Source: UBA4416 sp035439445 (GTDB lineage Bacteria; Bacteroidota; Bacteroidia; B-17B0; Aurantibacillaceae). Taken from it: 64,000 bases of DNA. The stretch lies in NCBI GenBank assembly GCA_035439445.1, contig DAORKG010000003.1:92569-156568 (forward strand). Direction: 5' to 3'. The notes beneath the pieces were generated by a model that saw nothing but the letters and a program-made list of their open reading frames with translations, was not told the DNA's origin and did no database searches. Positions 62,405 to 64,000 of this stretch are shown in pieces (position 1 is the stretch's first letter; every line of letters starts with the position of its first letter). The position numbers and the translations under genes are program-made.

Positions 62405-63345
62405 TAAAACGCACACTCTATTTTGGCAACCCATCCTATTTGAGTATTAAAAATGCTCAGTTAAACATTCGTTTGCCCGAAGAATCAAGTTTTGTCAGTT
62501 CGAGCGAAGTCGAGAACCCTACCCTATATAAACGAGATGCTTTAGCAACAATCCCTGTAGAAGATATCGGCATTGTTGTGATTGATAATCCTCAAATAAC
62601 CTTAACCAGTGGTTTGTTGCAAGCCTTACAAGAAAACAATGTAGCAGTTATTATTTGTGATTACCGCCACATGCCACAAAGTTTATTATTACCTATTGAG
62701 GGTAACAGCATACAGCAAGAGCGTTACGAAGCACAATTAAGTGCCAGTGAGCCATTAAAAAAACAATTATGGCAGCAAACCGTTTCACAAAAAATAAAAA
62801 ATCAGGCAGCTGCCTTGGAAAGTAAAACACTACCAGCTGATTATTTAATTCCTTTACATCGCAACGTAAAAAGTGGTGATACGGATAATTGCGAGGCCAC
62901 TGCAGCAGTGTATTATTGGCAAACTATTTTTAAGCACGTCAACGGTTTTGTTCGCCACCGCGAAGGACCACCACCCAATAATTATTTAAATTATGGCTAC
63001 GCAATTTTAAGAGCCACCATGGCACGGAGTATTGTAGCGGCAGGCTTACTTCCTACACTTGGTATTTTTCATAAAAACAGATATAATGCCTATTGTTTAG
63101 CAGATGATTTAATGGAACCATACCGCCCCTATGTTGATCAAATAGTTCATCAAATGGTAGCCGAAATGGGAACTACAGATGAAATGACCAAGGAACATAA
63201 AGCCATTTTGCTAAAAATACCGGCGATTGATGTAACCATTGATGGAGAAAAAAGCCCTTTAATGATTGCCACTCAACGCACTGCTGTGAGTGTTGTAAAA
63301 TGTTTTAATGGAGAACAACGCAAAATACTGTACCCTGAACTTTAG
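62401..63345 (+). CDS. cas1: CRISPR spacer integrase Cas1 (type II), with in-frame repeat insertion
   Basis: 314 residues. The start MIKRTLYFGNPSYLSIKNAQL, EDIGIVVIDNPQITLT, NYLNYGYAILRATMARSIVAAGLLPTLGIFHKNRYNAYCLADDLMEPYRP match type II Cas1, with His and Asp of the metal site visible. The start overlaps the cas9 stop (ATGA). Residues 32-39 (VSSSEVEN) come from a 24-bp dispersed repeat that stays in frame, placed in a loop between the first strands and the conserved EDIG block. The rest of the protein is complete, so it is probably functional. Confidence 0.95.
   Translation: MIKRTLYFGNPSYLSIKNAQLNIRLPEESSFVSSSEVENPTLYKRDALATIPVEDIGIVVIDNPQITLTSGLLQALQENNVAVIICDYRHMPQSLLLPIEGNSIQQERYEAQLSASEPLKKQLWQQTVSQKIKNQAAALESKTLPADYLIPLHRNVKSGDTDNCEATAAVYYWQTIFKHVNGFVRHREGPPPNNYLNYGYAILRATMARSIVAAGLLPTLGIFHKNRYNAYCLADDLMEPYRPYVDQIVHQMVAEMGTTDEMTKEHKAILLKIPAIDVTIDGEKSPLMIATQRTAVSVVKCFNGEQRKILYPEL
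62494..62517. repeat. Dispersed 'TTCGAGCGAAGTCGAGAA' repeat, copy 3, inside cas1
   Basis: 24 bp, identical to 28050-28073, in frame as codons 32-39 of cas1 (encoding VSSSEVEN). Confidence 0.9.
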
Positions 63346-63351
63346 TAATTT

Positions 63352-63387
63352 CCCCCTTTGAAGGGGGTGACCGCAGGACGGGGGATG
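63352..63387. repeat. Palindromic repeat between cas1 and cas2
   Basis: CCCCCTTTGAAGGGGG forms a perfect hairpin, followed by TGACCGCAGGACGGGGGATGT. This looks like a dispersed Bacteroidota repeat; it is GC-rich against the AT-rich surroundings. Confidence 0.7.
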
Positions 63388-63407
63388 TAAATATTAATAC
63401 AAATAAT

Positions 63408-63752
63408 ATGAACCTAAACACCGAACGCTTAAACGCCTACCGAGTTATGTGGACATTAGTAATGTATGATTTACCAACAGAAACTAAAAAAGAACGAAAA
63501 GCAGCCGCGCGTTTTCGTAAAGATTTAATGCAGGATGGTTTCAGTATGTTTCAGTTTAGTATGTATGTGCGCCATAGTGCCAGCAGCGAAAATGCCGATG
63601 TGCATAAACGACGAGTAAAAACCTTACTACCGGAACATGGTAAAGTGGGAATTTTACAAATTACTGATAAGCAATTTGGGCAAATTGAGCTATTTTATGG
63701 CACAAAAAAGCATGATTTACCAGATGTACCACAACAATTGGAGTTATTTTAG
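63408..63752 (+). CDS. cas2: CRISPR-associated protein Cas2 (type II)
   Basis: 114 residues: AYRVMWTLVMYDLPTETKKERKAAARFRKDLMQDGFSMFQFSMYVRHSASSENADVHKRRVKTLLPEHGKVGILQITDKQF. This is the ferredoxin-like Cas2 fold with the D-L-P-T acidic site. With Cas1 it integrates new spacers. It is separated from cas1 by the palindromic repeat at 63352-63387 (62 nt gap). The start at 63408 is the first ATG and may be up to ten codons too early, since the family often begins near MWTLVMYDLP. Confidence 0.95.
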   Translation: MNLNTERLNAYRVMWTLVMYDLPTETKKERKAAARFRKDLMQDGFSMFQFSMYVRHSASSENADVHKRRVKTLLPEHGKVGILQITDKQFGQIELFYGTKKHDLPDVPQQLELF

Positions 63753-63755
63753 CTT

Positions 63756-63838
63756 CGTCATTGCGTACGAAGTGAAGCAATCTCAATCAAATCTTACCAT
63801 TAAATGAGATTACTTAGTCGTACCTGCCCGTAATGACG
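63756..63838. repeat. Long imperfect palindrome downstream of cas2
   Basis: Left arm CGTCATTGCGTACGA... (63756-63785) and right arm ...CGTACCTGCCCGTAATGACG (63805-63838), with AATCTCA/TGAGATT at the tips. It resembles the widespread 'CGTCATTGCGA..GCAATCTC' dispersed repeat family. Confidence 0.75.
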
Positions 63839-63845
63839 GCGTTAG

Positions 63846-63874
63846 AAACAAAAAATCCGCCTCATCGGCGGACA
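63846..63874 (-). terminator. Rho-independent terminator facing out of the CRISPR array
   Basis: On the minus strand TCCGCC-gatga-GGCGGA is followed by TTTTTTG. It lies between cas2 and the array and would stop minus-strand crRNA-type transcripts coming from the array. Confidence 0.8.
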
Positions 63875-63899
63875 ATTGTTCGATAAAACCTCATTTTTT

Positions 63900-63968
63900 T
63901 TATTGATAAATTCACCTAAAACCATTGATTTTGTTGTGTTTTTTGACCTATATGGTGTTTATCAATAA
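63900..63968. repeat. Inverted repeat joining the array-end flank to the CRISPR repeat
   Basis: TTATTGATAAATTCACC (63900-63916) is matched by GGTGTTTATCAATAA (63954-63968) with a 2-nt bulge and a 37-nt loop. The right arm coincides with the 3' part of the CRISPR repeat if the repeat is 47 nt. Confidence 0.65.
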
Positions 63969-64000
63969 GTCAAAGATACATTTTGAAAGCAAATCACAAC
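63954..64000 (-). CRISPR. First repeat of a type II-C CRISPR array (array continues outside window)
   Basis: Reading on the minus strand from base 64000, the sequence starts GTTGTGATTTGCTTTCAAAA and continues TGTATCTTTGACTTATTG. The first 20-plus bases match the tracrRNA anti-repeat. A repeat length of about 47 nt (63954-64000) is suggested by Bacteroidota II-C systems, but with one copy only the left limit is uncertain. It contains TTG (63999-63997), an 18-nt spacer, and TATCTTTG (63978-63971), a full promoter. Confidence 0.75.

Noticed and set aside
62401..63345. cas1 as a pseudogene because of the repeat insertion
   Set aside because: The insertion is a multiple of three, has no stop, and the conserved His/Asp region downstream is intact.
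1..64000. tRNA or rRNA genes
   Set aside because: No tRNA cloverleaf or rRNA signature was recognised in the intergenic regions, all of which are under 300 bp.

Overview
The window is an AT-rich chromosomal segment from a member of the Bacteroidota, probably a flavobacterial-type lineage. I infer this from several signals: two secreted proteins with type IX secretion (T9SS) C-terminal sorting domains, a GldM-family fragment, promoters of the TTTG-N19-TAnnTTTG type, family markers (IPExxxVDY, DUF2480, DUF6340, HU-CCDC81/SPOR), a short primary sigma factor, and almost no Shine-Dalgarno sequences. I cannot name a genus. MurE carries a DNPR motif, so the peptidoglycan is probably of the meso-diaminopimelate type.

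Layout. 1-13.2 kb: the C-terminal end of a GldM-like protein, a large T9SS cargo protein, a TPR histidine kinase/LytTR regulator pair, the gatA-lipoprotein-hydrolase-mrp run, tatA, methylmalonyl-CoA epimerase, ispF and an acyltransferase. 13.4-29.8 kb: a complete division and cell wall (dcw) cluster, mraZ-rsmH-ftsL-ftsI-murE-mraY-murD-[extra MurD C-terminal domain]-ftsW-murG-murC-ftsQ-ftsA-ftsZ. Four 10-bp-spaced MraZ-type boxes precede mraZ, and dispersed palindromic repeats lie around ftsQ and ftsZ. 29.8-32.8 kb: an accessory island with a small lipoprotein gene flanked by complex palindromes that resemble gene-cassette junctions, then a translationally coupled DUF262 + HEPN gene pair that looks like an uncharacterised defence or toxin module. 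32.8-58.7 kb: mostly housekeeping genes (sod, rpe, rpoD, recN, fabI, aroA, Fe-S assembly accessories, a rimB-rimK-aspartoacylase operon) mixed with TPR, outer-membrane and secreted proteins. 58.7-64 kb: a type II-C CRISPR-Cas locus with a divergent tracrRNA, cas9, cas1, cas2, a minus-strand terminator, and the first CRISPR repeat at the very edge of the window.

The CRISPR locus can be read in some detail. The tracrRNA anti-repeat matches the repeat over 23 nt. The repeat itself contains a Bacteroidota-type promoter (TTG-N18-TATCTTTG) pointing toward cas2, and a rho-independent terminator on the same strand lies between cas2 and the array. This fits II-C systems in which each crRNA has its own promoter. 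A 24-bp dispersed repeat, also present between ftsA and ftsZ, sits exactly in frame inside cas1 and adds eight codons.

The best candidates for something undescribed are the DUF262-HEPN pair with its cassette-like surroundings, the in-frame repeat in cas1, the array-end structure, a free-standing MurD C-terminal domain inside the dcw operon, and a perfect 16-bp inverted repeat that places a start codon in a hairpin loop downstream of fabI.
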